From: Adineta vaga
Taxonomy: Eukaryota; Rotifera
Assembly: GCA_021613535.1 (NCBI GenBank)
Contig: CP075492.1
Span: 17,112,001-17,176,000, forward strand
Direction of reading: 5' to 3'
DNA: 64,000 nucleotides
Shown here: positions 48,666 through 59,908 of the stretch, piece after piece
Layout: each line of letters starts with the position of its first letter
How positions within the stretch are numbered: position 1 is the stretch's first letter
The notes under the pieces: generated by a model
What the model was told of the DNA's origin: nothing
The model's database searches: none
Seen by the model: the letters and a program-made list of their open reading frames with translations, nothing else
Translations under genes and position numbers: made by a program

Positions 48666-49529
48666 TTAAATGGCATCATATTCAGTAGGTAATCGTGAAA
48701 TAGATTCTATGACTGTCTTTTTAACTTCATCATAATGAGGTCCTTCGACAAGAACATAACCACTATCTTTGATTATATCTATACGACACAAAGGGCATGT
48801 TGCTGTTTTCATTTCCTTTACTTGTGATGACCTAAAAAGTATTCCAGACATATGAAGACTATTTATTTAAGAATATGAATGATGAACTTACCATTTTTGA
48901 AAACATTGATCACCAAATACATGTGTACATGTTAGAAGAAAATTTGCTGATTGATCCGTACAGATACAACATTCCTTGATATTCGAAACAGTATTCGATC
49001 TAAATACGAAATATTAATTTATAAAAAGAAATTATTTCTTTAATACTTACGAAGTTGTCATTGTTAATGAAGATAAAGTTTTCTTTCTGCATTTGACGTA
49101 CATTTGTCTAATGCAGCGATCTGTTGTGTCAACGACTTGCGTATGGAAAAGAATTGAAATAAACTGAGCATTCTTCCATCAATCATTGTTTGATCAGATG
49201 GAGAAATCTATTTTATATAAATAAAATGAAAAACATATATCATAGTAGAATGAACATACTCGATGGCATTGAATTCGTGTCATAATTTTCCAAAAATAAC
49301 CAGCATCAGATAACGGTAATATACTAAATTGTAATGAATAGAATTCACCTTTGGTAACTCTTTCTAAGAGCTGATTGAATTGATTGAATATAGTCAAAAA
49401 TTCGAGATGTGTTAGATGATATATCTCCAACATCTTCAACAACGTTGGAACTAATTCCAAACCTTTGTTTTCTTCGTTGTCATCAGGTTCATGATCAATT
49501 TTGTCTTTTTTACTGGACGAGGATGACAT
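48666..49529 (-). pseudogene. RNF141-like RING finger E3 ligase, one frameshift
   Basis: Four exons: 49260-49529, 49051-49207, 48892-48999 and 48666-48831. The introns are 52, 51 and 60 bp. The N-terminal part (LTHLEFLTIFNQFNQLLERV, SDAGYFWKIMTRIQC) and exon 2 (GRMLSLFQFFSIRKSLTQQI) match the layout of vertebrate RNF141/ZNF230. Exons 3-4 give a C3HC4-type RING: ECCICTDQ, LTCTHVFGDQCFQKW and CPLCR. RING proteins transfer ubiquitin from E2 to substrate. In exon 2 the frame shifts by one base in an A-rich run at about 49075-49095 (after SNAE), so the current sequence would stop early; all other junctions keep phase. Decay or a homopolymer error are both possible. Confidence 0.75.
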
Positions 49530-49976
49530 TACTAAAATCTAGTTGTGAATGTTGAAATGAATGAGAATATAATATTCTTCATTTTTATATATAAGCATGG
49601 TTTGTTATCTGAATTTTCGCCGACAAACTCCTTCTTTTGAAATTTCTTTGACGAGTCAGCACTACATTCACCATAGAATCATCGATGAAGATGATAAATT
49701 TAATTATTCTCTATATCTCGGCAAATGTAAAGCTGACAAGATCGTTCCTTTTTATTTTGAATGATCTATCCAATATTTTAATATGTTATCTTGAGGGTGG
49801 GTGTGGATACCACGTCCATCTATCATAGCCACCCTCACCCACACCCATTTTATAAAAGGTGGTGATGTTGTAACCGGCAATAACATTCATGCTATTTCTA
49901 TGTATAGGGATATATGGGTACTCGCGATTAGTCATGCATTATATAAAGGGCGGTGAGTTTAACTGATCAAGATAAG
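49530..49976. other. Right part of the inter-LTR segment
   Basis: Promoter side of the RNF141-like gene. It contains the hairpin at 49788-49847 and ends in GATCAAGATAAG; the last five bases, ATAAG (49972-49976), equal the five bases following LTR-like copy 1. No polypurine tract is evident. Confidence 0.5.
49788..49847. repeat. TGTGGG-type hairpin element
   Basis: ATCTTGAGGGTGGGTGTGG on the left; CCACCCTCACCCACACCC on the right; loop about 20 bases. The left terminus is intact. Confidence 0.75.
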
Positions 49977-50619
49977 TGTTAGCGTCATTGGATATCACTT
50001 CATGACGCTACCTTCTACATAGTTGTTTTCTTTCATTTCTATACATATATATACACATATATATGTATATCTTCTTTCTCTTTCTTTCCTGTCGTCTTTT
50101 GGTTTTCGTTGATTATCATGTCCGTTCTGATATTACTTCATGACGCTACCTTCTACATAGTTGTTTTCTTTCATTTCTATACATATATATGTGTATATAT
50201 ATGTATATCTTCTTTCTCTTTCTTTCCTGTCGTCTTTTGGTTTTCGTTGATTATCATGTCCGTTCTCATGATGATTTCTGTGATTGTATTTCTTCTTTGT
50301 TTTCTTCTCTTTTCTATTTTTTCTCAGATCATCTCTGATCTATATTTATATTATTGTTTTTCTTTTTCTCTAGTCAGTCTTTTGTTATCATTTTCTTTAG
50401 TGTTTTATTTGATTTCATCCAATAAAACACCGTTATCATCTTTCCTCATCTCATCCACATCCATTTTCTTCATCTCCTCATCCATTCCAGTCATCTCCGG
50501 TAGGATTTTTGACGTGATTCTTGATTTCACATCAGATCATACGTTCATATAGTTGTTCAGCTTACGATATATTCGTTAGCTGGAGATTTATCTTCATCCC
50601 CTGATATAAGAGACTCACA
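49977..50619 (+). repeat. LTR-like repeat, copy 2 (643 bp, with internal duplication)
   Basis: Same orientation as 40014-40517, with the same TGTTAGCG...GAGACTCACA ends and only isolated differences, such as C for T in the GGATATYACTTC word. It is 139 bp longer because the block from GATATTACTTCATGACG to ATGTCCGTTCT is duplicated in tandem (second unit about 50127-50267). Flanks are ATAAG on the left and GGTAC on the right. Confidence 0.8.
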
Positions 50620-50893
50620 GGTACGAATACATGGTGATCATAGTTAGTATATCTTCTAGACATCGACCATCGTCTACTAATCGGGCACATAGTTTTTTTG
50701 ATTGAAAAACACAGTAAGTCATAACTGTGACAAAGTCATGAAAAATAATTAAAAAAAAACATGATCAACCTTAGTTTTATACGTTCATTCTACGTGCTAT
50801 GTACTTCCGATAAAAAAAACGAGTATATTTGGCTAAATTTTATTTAAATAAATACATGATCTAATGAAGAATTTAGCTGAAGTCTTTTGGAGC

Positions 50894-50970
50894 ATCTTGA
50901 GGATGTGGGCGGGTGTGGATGCGAGAGTGGGCTTTACATCTTATTCTTAACCACCCACACCCACCCATCT
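50894..50970. repeat. TGTGGG-type hairpin element
   Basis: ATCTTGAGGATGTGGGCGGG on the left; CCACCCACACCCACCCATC on the right; loop about 35 bases. Confidence 0.75.
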
Positions 50971-51195
50971 ATCATTTCATACAAAAAGATTAATGATTTC
51001 TTTGTATAACGAAGAAACCGATCTAATCGAGAAATTATTTTTCTAATGAAATAGACTAGATCGTAGATTTTTAGTCGATTTATTATATTGTAAGTAAAGA
51101 GTCCTAGCTGATATGATTATCAGCTATTTTCTACATGGAAGAGAGGAAGAGAACATCTGTATATGTCTTTTGTTGCGAGTTGCATAGATTACATC

Positions 51196-51234
51196 GGCCG
51201 TCAAAATTGCTGACGAAGTTGCAATTTCGACGGC
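51196..51234. repeat. GC-tipped palindrome upstream of the Fem-1-like gene
   Basis: GGCCGTCAAAATTGC ... GCAATTTCGACGGCC forms a 15-bp stem with one mismatch and a 9-10-base loop. It is not of the TGTGGG type. It lies about 95 bp before the ATG, so it could be a regulatory hairpin or a transposon footprint. Confidence 0.6.
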
Positions 51235-51328
51235 CAACATAACTTCGATACATCACATATATATATACATATGTGCATAAGAGACAATTGTTTAAATAAT
51301 CATATATTTTATTATACTTATTTACATA

Positions 51329-53369
51329 ATGGATGAAATCTTTTCTCTCGATATTCTTTATGTTGATGAATACATTCCAGAGCAACTCTGCCAACTTGTT
51401 CAAAATGGTTTATGTTCTCAATTAGATACTCGATTGTATGAACTTTCAAATTCTGCCGAATATCTGACAGCATTAACTTGGCATTATGGAGAACAATTAA
51501 GTTTATTGATGAGTGCAACTCTCAATGGATATGATGATATTGTTCGTGTACTTTTAACTCATTGTGATTCAAAACTTCAAATTGAATTAAAAGGACAATT
51601 AATTCTTTATGATGAAACGTTAGTCAAAGGTGTAACAGCACTTTATTGTGCATGTTATCGAGGACATTTTACTGTGGCAAAAACTTTAATCGAATTTGGT
51701 CAAGCTAATGTTAGTCAAGAAACAGAACGTCATCCATATTATCCACTTTTTCTTCATGCTACGGTAATGAATCGTCAAGATATAATTCATTTTCTTCTGG
51801 AAAACAAATACGCGGATATAAATGAAACGAAATCGAATGATTCTGATGAATCAAGTGCATTGATATTGGCTGTACGTCAAAATCGCACATCTCTTGTCAA
51901 ATATTTGATAGACAACGGTGCTGATATCAATTATTGTAATCGAAATAGAACATCTAGAGGTTTAACAGCAGTCATGTACGCTACGTGATATGATAATGTA
52001 GAGATACTTCGACTACTTTATAATGCTGGTGCAAATATTAATATAAAATATAATACAGGAGACACTTTATTCATGAGAGCTGCTAAATACAATAGTATTA
52101 TTCAATTGTTAGTTTCCTACATGAACATTCGATAGATAATACTATAGAAGATCTTGAATTAGCTGCTTGTTATTTATTTGATATTTCATCTTCCATTGAG
52201 AATATCAATGTAGTATTTAATCTTTTACGAACTGCTTTACAACAACGTCAATTATTACACATAGAAAAAATCAGTATTGAACCAATGTATATTTATAATA
52301 ATCAACAAGAATGTCAAACAATTGATGAACTTGATCGTATTAAAAATGATCGTAATAGAATTTTTATTGAAATATCACTTATGCGAGAACGTATTTATGC
52401 ATCTAAAAAAAATATAAAAATTATAGAATTTTTAAATGATTATGGTGATCAACTGGCAAACAAGAAAGAATATAATAAAAGTCCTGCTGTTTATATTCGT
52501 AGATTTAATTTTTATCAACAAACAGAAATGAGAAACAATTTAGCAAATTTTGTTTGGTTATTCTGTAAAATGCTTACTAATAATCGAATAATATCTATTC
52601 ATGATTTTCTTCAAGTTTGTTATCTAACATTTGAATTAAAAAATAAGGAAGATAGAGATTTGACAATATACAATGCACTTTTTCTTGTGATTATTTCAAC
52701 TAAAGTAATTCTTTTTTCCTCTTTTTATATTTACTCTATATTTTATTATTATTATTTAGATTTTTGAACAAAAACGAATAACAAAAGAAGAACAAATATC
52801 AATCTATTCGTGGATAAAAGATTTATGTCGTCATCAATTGACTACTCAAAATGGACAAACTCTACTTCATCTTTGTGTTGATAGAAATACTAATGATAGT
52901 CTCAACTTTCGTTCTAAAGATACAATTCGTCAGATAAAGTAAATATGAGATTTACGAATTTCTAATAGAATTTTATTTTTCGTAGATTACCAAATGAATC
53001 TGCACTTCGATTGTTATATTGATTTGTGGAAGTCATTGGCTTGATTTCAATACAACTGAACCTATTCATTATGATACACCACTTCATACCATATGCAAAC
53101 GGGATCAAAATAAAAAAATAATTAAATTACTTTTAAATTCTGGTTGTCACATGGATTGTGTAAATAAAAGTGGTAAAATTCCGTTAGATTATATAAATGA
53201 TAAAAAAATTCAAACATTATTTACAACTCCATTTCCTCTCAAATGTTTATGTGCACGAATTATTGTTAATAAATCTTTTTATACAACTATTTTGAATACA
53301 TTAACATCAACATTGAAGAAATTCATTTTCTTACATGATAGTTTACATATTGATTTAATCTTGAAATAA
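51329..53369 (+). pseudogene. Fem-1-like ankyrin-repeat protein, multiply disrupted
   Basis: The order of blocks follows animal FEM1 (substrate receptor of CUL2 ubiquitin ligases): N-terminal ankyrin repeats (LSLLMSATLNGYDDIVRVLL, GVTALYCACYRGHFTVAKTL, SALILAVRQNRTSLVKYLID), a middle helical region (ISLMRERIYASKKNIKIIEF, MRNNLANFVWLFCKML), a second ankyrin set (GQTLLHLCVDRNTND, DTPLHTICKRDQNKKIIKLL) and the C-terminal CLCARIIVNKSFY motif. Probable introns lie at about 52706-52760 and 52940-52985. Lesions: TGA at 51986-51988, a frameshift near 52110, and a frameshift near 53010-53020. The end at 53367 abuts a TGTGGG arm. Confidence 0.7.
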
Positions 53370-53881
53370 AAGAGTTTATTTTTGAGGGTGTGGGTGTTGG
53401 TGTGGGTCTGTCGCGAGTGAGAGGAACATCCATTCTTCTCGGATGGCTCAGGATTCAAAGATCGTAGAAAAAAAGCAGGAAAAAATTGACCATGACATCT
53501 GACGTTGATAAGTTCGATCGTCCAGATATCAGGGATCATAAAATCGGCCTCTCAGATTTTGGAGCGTGAGGTGGAGTATAGTAGGTCTAACATGGGCAGG
53601 CCAAGTCAACGAAAAAGTCAGCATGCTTAGACCTCTGACACATAACACTCGGATTTTAATCTGACATTTCCGCATTTATTTTCGAAGCTGACGCTGCTAT
53701 GGACTTACAATTTATTCTTTCAAAATTTTTCTTTAGAAAAAGAGAACATTAATATAATTTAATTCTTTCACTATAATATAAAGATATTTTTAATTTCAAT
53801 GCACTCTCTCTTTTCTGGAATAATATTTTTACAAAAAAAGAAAACTTATTGAATAAAAAGATTGTTTTTTGTTTCTATGTA
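53370..53881. other. Spacer with single TGTGGG arm
   Basis: TTTGAGGGTGTGGGTGTTGG at 53381-53400 continues as TGTGGGTC but has no matching CCCACA arm within 150 bp. No gene is seen. Confidence 0.5.
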
Positions 53882-54472
53882 TTAATTATCCATTTGGTCT
53901 GTCATATAAATACAAAACTAGAATTAAATGTATGTATACATAAAATATATGATAATGAAAATAATTTACTTCATCAAAGATAATATAACCACTATGATTT
54001 CTATCAATTGAATTAAATTTTAGTTGTAATAGTTGTGTATTTAAATCAAGTAACTCATGACCTTTTTTAAATTCATCAAAACTTATTCGATGATCATCAT
54101 TGACATCTAATTGTTGAAATAAATTTTTTAATTTATCATAACGATTAAGCCAACGAATTAATGTTGAAAACTCATTAAATTCAATCTGACCATTCTTAAG
54201 AGAAAAACAATAATATTGTTTTTTTATTATTAATTATTATTTCTTCTTACTCCACTTTTATCAGCATTTTTATAAGCTCGTATTATTGCATTTTTATGTT
54301 TAATAATATGTGGATAATGTTCTTTGATAGCTGTTTGAATTTCTGCTAATGATAATTTTCCATCTCCATTATCAAATGTATCGAATAACTAAATTTTATT
54401 TTAATAATAAAAATAAATTTATTGATAATTACTTACTTTTCTCAATTCTTTTTCATTAAGATTTTTTGACAT
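53882..54472 (-). CDS. EF-hand calcium-binding protein
   Basis: Four exons (54437-54472, 54251-54388, 53970-54194, 53882-53917) with introns of 48, 56 and 52 bp, all in phase, give 144 residues. EF-hand loops are DNGDGKLSLAEI (canonical), DKSGNGQIEFNEF (split by intron 2), DVNDDHRISFDEF and DRNHSGYIIFDEF, so there are four potential calcium sites in a calmodulin-sized protein. The first helix is MSKNLNEKELRK and the C-terminus CIYMTDQMDN. It is likely a small cytosolic calcium sensor. No lesion. Confidence 0.85.
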
Positions 54473-56003
54473 ATTAGAATAATTTTATCGTTGTATTTTT
54501 ACTTTTAATAACGAAAAACTCTTGTATAAATAGTCGACGAAATATTGATTATGAGAAAAAGCTTAGTTTCTTTTTCGAAATAAAGAATAGATGAATTCTT
54601 TTTATGCGTCATTTCCATTTTAATACAGACAACATAGTAAGAGAAAAACCCCATCTTTAACAGTTTGTTATTTACATAATTCTTATTTATGTGGAAAAAT
54701 TCACAGAATAATGAAAGACGGCAGAAATATCCGTTCCCACACGGGGTGGTGCGGCGGAGCTCGAAAAAAAAGAGAACTGAAAGAACGTGTTTGAATTATA
54801 TTTATCATCACGATTAGTAGAATTAAAACAAAAAATAGAACCAAGCGTAAAAAGTACTTCTATAATTCATCAAATAAAATTACTAAATAGACGAATAACT
54901 ATTTTGGAAATCATAAAGACAATTCAATTCATTTGATTCTCTTCATATTCTTTTTTACAATAACGTTCGTCGAAGATGACTCGCTTAATCCTTGACTGAG
55001 TTCTTGATCAAAGATAAAACAAGTAACTATCATTTTTCGGATTCGCTTACCCCTTTCTTGACAGAACTTAAAGGGTGAATCATAAGTCGTAGTACCTCTC
55101 AGAAAAAATGTTCAAACTTTGCCATCTTATTCTTTAAAATTGGACCAATATAAGAGAGAAACTTTATCTCATCAGATTCGGCAATAGTAAAATAAATAAT
55201 ATGAAGTTTTGTTATTTTTCGAAAAACAAAGCTGCATGATTAAAATATCCTTCATTGTGTAGATTGTAGAGCTTTTCACGCTGCATCCACAGCAGTATTA
55301 GTGGCGTTATCATGGTAGAGCAAGGTTGGGCTGAACCCAACCAAGCGCCTTTTTCTGGTGACGCCACTAAACAGTATATTTTGTTTTCTTTACAGAACGC
55401 ATCCTATTGTTGAAAAGTAAAACGTAAAAATGACCCATTTACAAGTATTATGCACTGATTTAAATTTTGATAATGAGGAAAACAATTTTCCTACAATATA
55501 ACCTATATTTTAGGATATGGGGTCTATATAATTGATATATAGTACGAAGATCTGTAGTGGTAATAACTACAAATAAATAAAAGCTGCCTTTCAGTTTGCT
55601 TTCGACACCACTTATACTGAAAACGGTCTATATTTTCGAGAGAGCTTCAACAACGTCATGAGAAACTGAATAAATTTATTTTTCAGAAAAATTCAGTAAT
55701 TTTTTTCTTTTCGCCTACTCAGACAGAAGATAAACAAAAAATGGAAAATTTCTCATCATTTGTATTTCTACGTCAATGAATCACGCTATGTCAAAGAAAT
55801 AAGGATGATGGAGTGTATAACGAGTTGAAAAAAAAAGCATATTCACTTTGTAAAAGTGCAATTGGACGTTTATCATTAAGACCTAGACTTTAGCTTTATT
55901 TACCGTTAAATCTTATCGTTTTATAGTGAACTTCAAGATGTGTATTATTATTTTCTAATTAAATATGTCAGATTTAACAATGTCTGTATGATTCTGTTAC
56001 ATT
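54473..56003. other. 1.5-kb intergenic region
   Basis: No supportable gene. Notable items: the motif GACTCGCTTAATCC at 54978-54991 (a similar one at 31409 and 62439), a transposon-end-like GGGTGAATCATAAGT near 55074, and a foldback at 55292-55372. Confidence 0.5.
55292..55372. repeat. Short foldback element with nested hairpin
   Basis: Outer ends TAGTGGCGTTA and TGACGCCACTA are inverted. A perfect inner stem GGTTGGG / CCCAACC with a five-base loop lies within. It looks like a compact foldback repeat unrelated to the TGTGGG family. Confidence 0.6.
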
Positions 56004-56775
56004 TTATTGATTTGTTGACATATTTTCATTAATAACTTCTATGTCATTACAAGCCGATGTATCCGCCGTCAATTCATTGGGAGTGGCATCGGTACCCTCA
56101 CATGGTGGATCATATGAAATGTTAAACATTTCCCTATACTCTTGAGATGTTTTGCCTCTAACCATATATGCAATTGTTTTACAACCGACACTGACTAATG
56201 ATTTGATTCCAAGATAATTCGATGCCTATTCTTAATAATAAAATTCTATTCAATGTGCATAGAAATATAGAATAAAAAATTTAGCATAATAATATCGAAA
56301 AGTGTTCCATCTTTAGCAGTAAATTGTTGCGTAAAATTTAAATCCCATTCACTGATATCATCAGCTCTTAATATAAAATATTTTGTTGTTCTATTTCTTC
56401 AAGCAGAAATCTTCACAATCATTACCGTTTAGATTCATAAATATCCCTATTTGGATCATCATCATCATCATCATCAAATTCTGGTTGAAGATCATTTTTA
56501 TGATGATTGCAAAACTCAATAATCTAAGAATAAAATGAAACAGTTGATCAAAGTAAAAATTCAAATAAACTTACATGTCTTAAAAAGACACTGTTAACTT
56601 TGGATAAAGGCACAGATCCACTAAAACCTTCTTCAATTGGGCAAAAGCATAACAATTGAATCGAAAAGATGAAATACTTACCATCAGAATATAGTTTTAA
56701 TATTGATGATTGTTGTGCAATATTATCATCAATTTCAAATTCTTCTCCATCATTCGATACGACTTTGAATACCAT
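56004..56775 (-). pseudogene. Skp1-like SCF adaptor with a mutated splice donor
   Basis: Five exons (56682-56775, 56575-56627, 56426-56523, 56285-56366, 56004-56225) keep phase and give 182 residues. The N-terminal BTB/POZ-like fold has MVFKVVSNDGEEFEIDDNIA, VPLSKVNSVFLRHIIEFCNH. The C-terminal F-box-binding part has TLFDIIM followed by ASNYLGIKSLVSVGCKTIAY and MVRGKTSQEYREMFNI. Skp1 links F-box proteins to cullin. The fourth intron (56226-56284) has CTAAAT where GTAAAT is expected, with a normal AATAG acceptor, so splicing should fail unless the base is an error. The acidic DDDDDD loop and the long C-terminal tail are diverged from canonical Skp1, as in expanded Skp1 families. Confidence 0.75.
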
Positions 56776-57830
56776 GTTACTCTATGATCAACACAAGAAA
56801 TAATATGTTGTTAATATTTTGTATGCTTTAATAACGAAAGAATTAGTTGGAAAAAACCTCTTCACGTCTACCGCCAACTAACTGATAATATGAGAAGAAC
56901 AACAAAAAACGCTACTTTGTCAGATAAACAGGTGTCGATAGAAACACGTGAGTACGATAATCAAAATAAACTTGGAAAAAAAGTGCACATTGCATGGTAC
57001 GATGAAGTATTGAAGTATTACTTTTTTTCCCCGAGACTCATCAGCCTCATCCTTCATCCTCTACGAAACCATAGCAACATTAAAATTTTAGGCAGTAGAT
57101 TTATTTTATCATAGTTTTGAATTACACATTCAGTGATTTCTATCAAAGTTTTCTTAGACGATTTCCTTCAACTATCCATCCATTCTGTATGGCTCATGTT
57201 GTTGGCATGAAATCAATACCATTGGGGTCACAGGTAGCCATTTCGTGTATTTTTCCATTTAACACAGCTCTATTACTTTGTATAAACCAAATCCTCCTGA
57301 TAAAGCAAGTTCAATATAAGGATTCGGCGAAGAATTGCTAAAACGTAGATTACAAGCACCAACCTTGCCCTTGTGATCACTGATGATACTGTCATTGTGT
57401 GTGTAGCGCGACATAGATCCAATGATCTTCGCATCTGTTATTTCCATTTTTGCCACACTTCAGTGAAACGTTTTTGAAAATATAGTGTGTTACACTATAG
57501 ACGTAAACTATATAATCTAAAACATTTGAAAAACTTCTCTTATGGGCCAATGTTTTCAATACAAAAATAAAATATATCCAAAGGTATCATAAAAAACCTT
57601 TATATTGTTCTTCAAAAGACGAACATGTCTCTCTCAAAACATAAACGTGGATATCTAATAAAAGTACCTTATCTATCTTCTTTGCATTCTTTCAGTCTAT
57701 TTCTAAAAAGATTGTTTCATTTGAAAAGTTACAACCATTGTAAAAAAGAAAATTTTCTTCAAATAAAATATGTTTCCACGATTATCTTATGTCTCAGATA
57801 GTAATTATCATATAAAAGAGAAGATTTTCG
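56776..57830. other. Intergenic region with weak coding traces
   Basis: A minus-strand frame at 57259-57450 (YTHNDSIISDHKGKVGACNL) looks protein-like and is followed by stops; no family was recognised. The rest is AT-rich. Confidence 0.4.
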
Positions 57831-59462
57831 TGTGGTTTGGCTCGATGATCAAATAAATAATAATTATGATTGTCTTGCTATTCGAACAAAATTATTGGAA
57901 CTCAATCCAGCTGCTCAATTCTATGAAAATAACACATGCTGAAAAAATTTTCTTGATCATCTCTGCTGTATATGCAAGACAAAATTTAATCAAACTAAGT
58001 AGTATACTATTTGTACAAGCGACATTTATCTTCTATAAACATCGACAAGATTACCAAGATGATGAAATTCAACATTCGAAAATAATTGGTCGATTTACCA
58101 ATGAAAAAACAATGCATTTACTCTATTCAATCAAAAAGAAAAATCAATAAGAGATTTATCTAAAGAACGAGCGACATTTCTATGGCATCAACTTCTCATT
58201 TATGTTCTTCGACAAATGATAGATGATGAACACGCTAAAAAGGATATGCTCAAGAAATGTATCGATTATTATCGACATAGTCAGAAAGAATTGGAAAATA
58301 TTGAATGATTTCGATCGACATATACACATGAAAGTGCTATTTATTGGTATACGATAGATTCATTCATGTGTACGTTACTCAATAGAGCATTTCGAACAGA
58401 AAATATTCAATTAATTTATGTTTTTCGTTATTTTATTATTGATCTGTGTACTCAACTAGAAAAAAAAAGTTTGAAATTAGAAGAAAACAGTATTTTAAAA
58501 GTCTATCGTTGTCAACAAACTCCTGTTGAAGAATTTAATAAAATACGAAAGAATATCGATAAATTCATAGCACCAAATGGATTTTTTTTCCGCATGAAAA
58601 GATAGGAAAGTTTCGATTATATATGCTGGACAAAGTTTAAAAGAAATGACGGCTGCTCTATTTGAAATATAAGTTAATCTATCGCTACGATCAATCACTT
58701 TAGCAGATATCAAAGAATTAAGCAATTTTAAAGATGAACATGAAGTACTCTTTTCAATTGATTTTGATTCAAATTTGAATCTATGGAAAGTACAATTGAC
58801 GAATACAGATGATGGTTGGGAATATATTGAAGAATATTTACAAATAGCTGAAGATGAAATGAAAGATATGAGTCCAATGATTTTTTTTTGGTAGTCTTCT
58901 TCTCAAACGAACTTGGACAAATTGATTGTGCTGAGAAATATTTTCGTGATCTTCTTAAAACACTTCCATGTGATCATCCAGATATTGCAGCATTAAACAT
59001 CGGACTTGGACATGTATATATAAAACGAGGTGATTATCGTTTAGCATTAGAAAAATATCAACGAGCTTATGAAATTCGTCAAGAAACATTATCAATTTTA
59101 AATCCTCGTATCGCTTCTTCATTGAGAAATTTTGGTAATACATGTCGAGCTATGGGAAATTTTGATCAAGCTCTTTTTTATTTTCGTGAAGCAATGAAAA
59201 TTTATGAAAGAAATTACTCGCCTGATCATATTTGTATTGCAATGACATTTGAAGAAATCGGTTTAACATATCAAGACAAAGCTCAATGGGAAATTGCTTT
59301 AATTTAGTTAAAAGATGCTCTTAAAATTTTCAAACATATTTTACCTTCACAACATCCTCAAATTGCTCATTGTTTAGTTAGTATAGCAAATTTATATAAA
59401 AATATGAAATAATTTGATCTTGCATTAGAATATCTTCATGAAGAATTAAAAATGGATGAAAT
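57831..59462 (+). pseudogene. R-S-E ADP-ribosyltransferase + TPR gene, heavily disrupted
   Basis: This matches the bdelloid family with an ART domain followed by kinesin-light-chain-like TPRs. Recognisable blocks are IRDLSKERATFLWHQLLIYV, ILKVYRCQQTPVEEF (with the R of the R-S-E triad), and DEHEVLFSIDF (ExE region). The TPRs are HPDIAALNIGLGHVYIKRGD, YRLALEKYQRAYEIRQ and SSLRNFGNTCRAMGNFDQAL. Mono-ADP-ribosyltransferases of this type move ADP-ribose from NAD to arginine on target proteins. There are many stops and frame changes: for example after ENNTC (57940s), TGA near 58307, a frameshift and stop around 58590-58605, TAA near 58671, TAG at 59305 and TAA near 59410. The TPR array ends exactly at the hairpin at 59464. 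It is clearly non-functional. Confidence 0.75.
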
Positions 59463-59463
59463 A

Positions 59464-59525
59464 GGGTGTGGGTGGGTGGGTGGGTGTGGACTAAGAGATA
59501 TCCACACTCGCACACACATCCACCC
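59464..59525. repeat. TGTGGG-type hairpin at the end of the ART/TPR pseudogene
   Basis: GGGTGTGGGTGGGTGGGTGG on the left; CCACACTCGCACACACATCC on the right. The TPR reading frame runs into it at EELKMDE. Confidence 0.7.
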
Positions 59526-59600
59526 TTGAATATATCATGTAATTCATTTGAAAATTCAGATCAACTAGAACAATTCTGTAAAATATTCGAGAATCTTTGT

Positions 59601-59687
59601 CATCTTGAATTTTCTTTAAATGAGTGGGTGTAGGTCTCTTGTATTCACAATCTACCACACACCTCACCTACCTACACCCTCAAGATG
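59601..59687. repeat. Hairpin element with CATCTTGA ends
   Basis: Outer CATCTTGA (59601-59608) and TCAAGATG (59680-59687) are perfect inverted repeats. Inner GGGTGTAGG pairs with CCTACACCC. The left end is separated from the G-rich arm by an AT stretch, unlike the other members. Confidence 0.7.
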
Positions 59688-59908
59688 GCGCCATCTATGA
59701 AATATTTACATAGTTTATGTAGATTTGGGATCATTTTTATTTTGTCTAAAGATCTACGATGTTTTCGGCATTATTTTCTGTTTTTCTGAATTTTTATTAG
59801 TCAAGTTTTAAAATAAATAACTGAGATACATAACCAATCTGATAGTTATTCGATACTGTTATAGTTTTCGGTTGGAGATCTCGTCAGTTTTACTAGTTCT
59901 TATCTGGT

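Larger units (their letters stand above)
50625..51328. other. Intergenic region right of LTR copy 2
   Basis: Contains the hairpin element at 50894-50970 and a separate GC-rich palindrome at 51196-51234 near the start of the Fem-1-like frame. No gene is seen. Confidence 0.5.

Noticed and set aside
40014-50619. Ordinary complete LTR retrotransposon
   Set aside because: No gag, protease, reverse transcriptase, RNase H or integrase motif was found between the repeats, and no primer-binding site or polypurine tract. Cellular genes occupy the interior.
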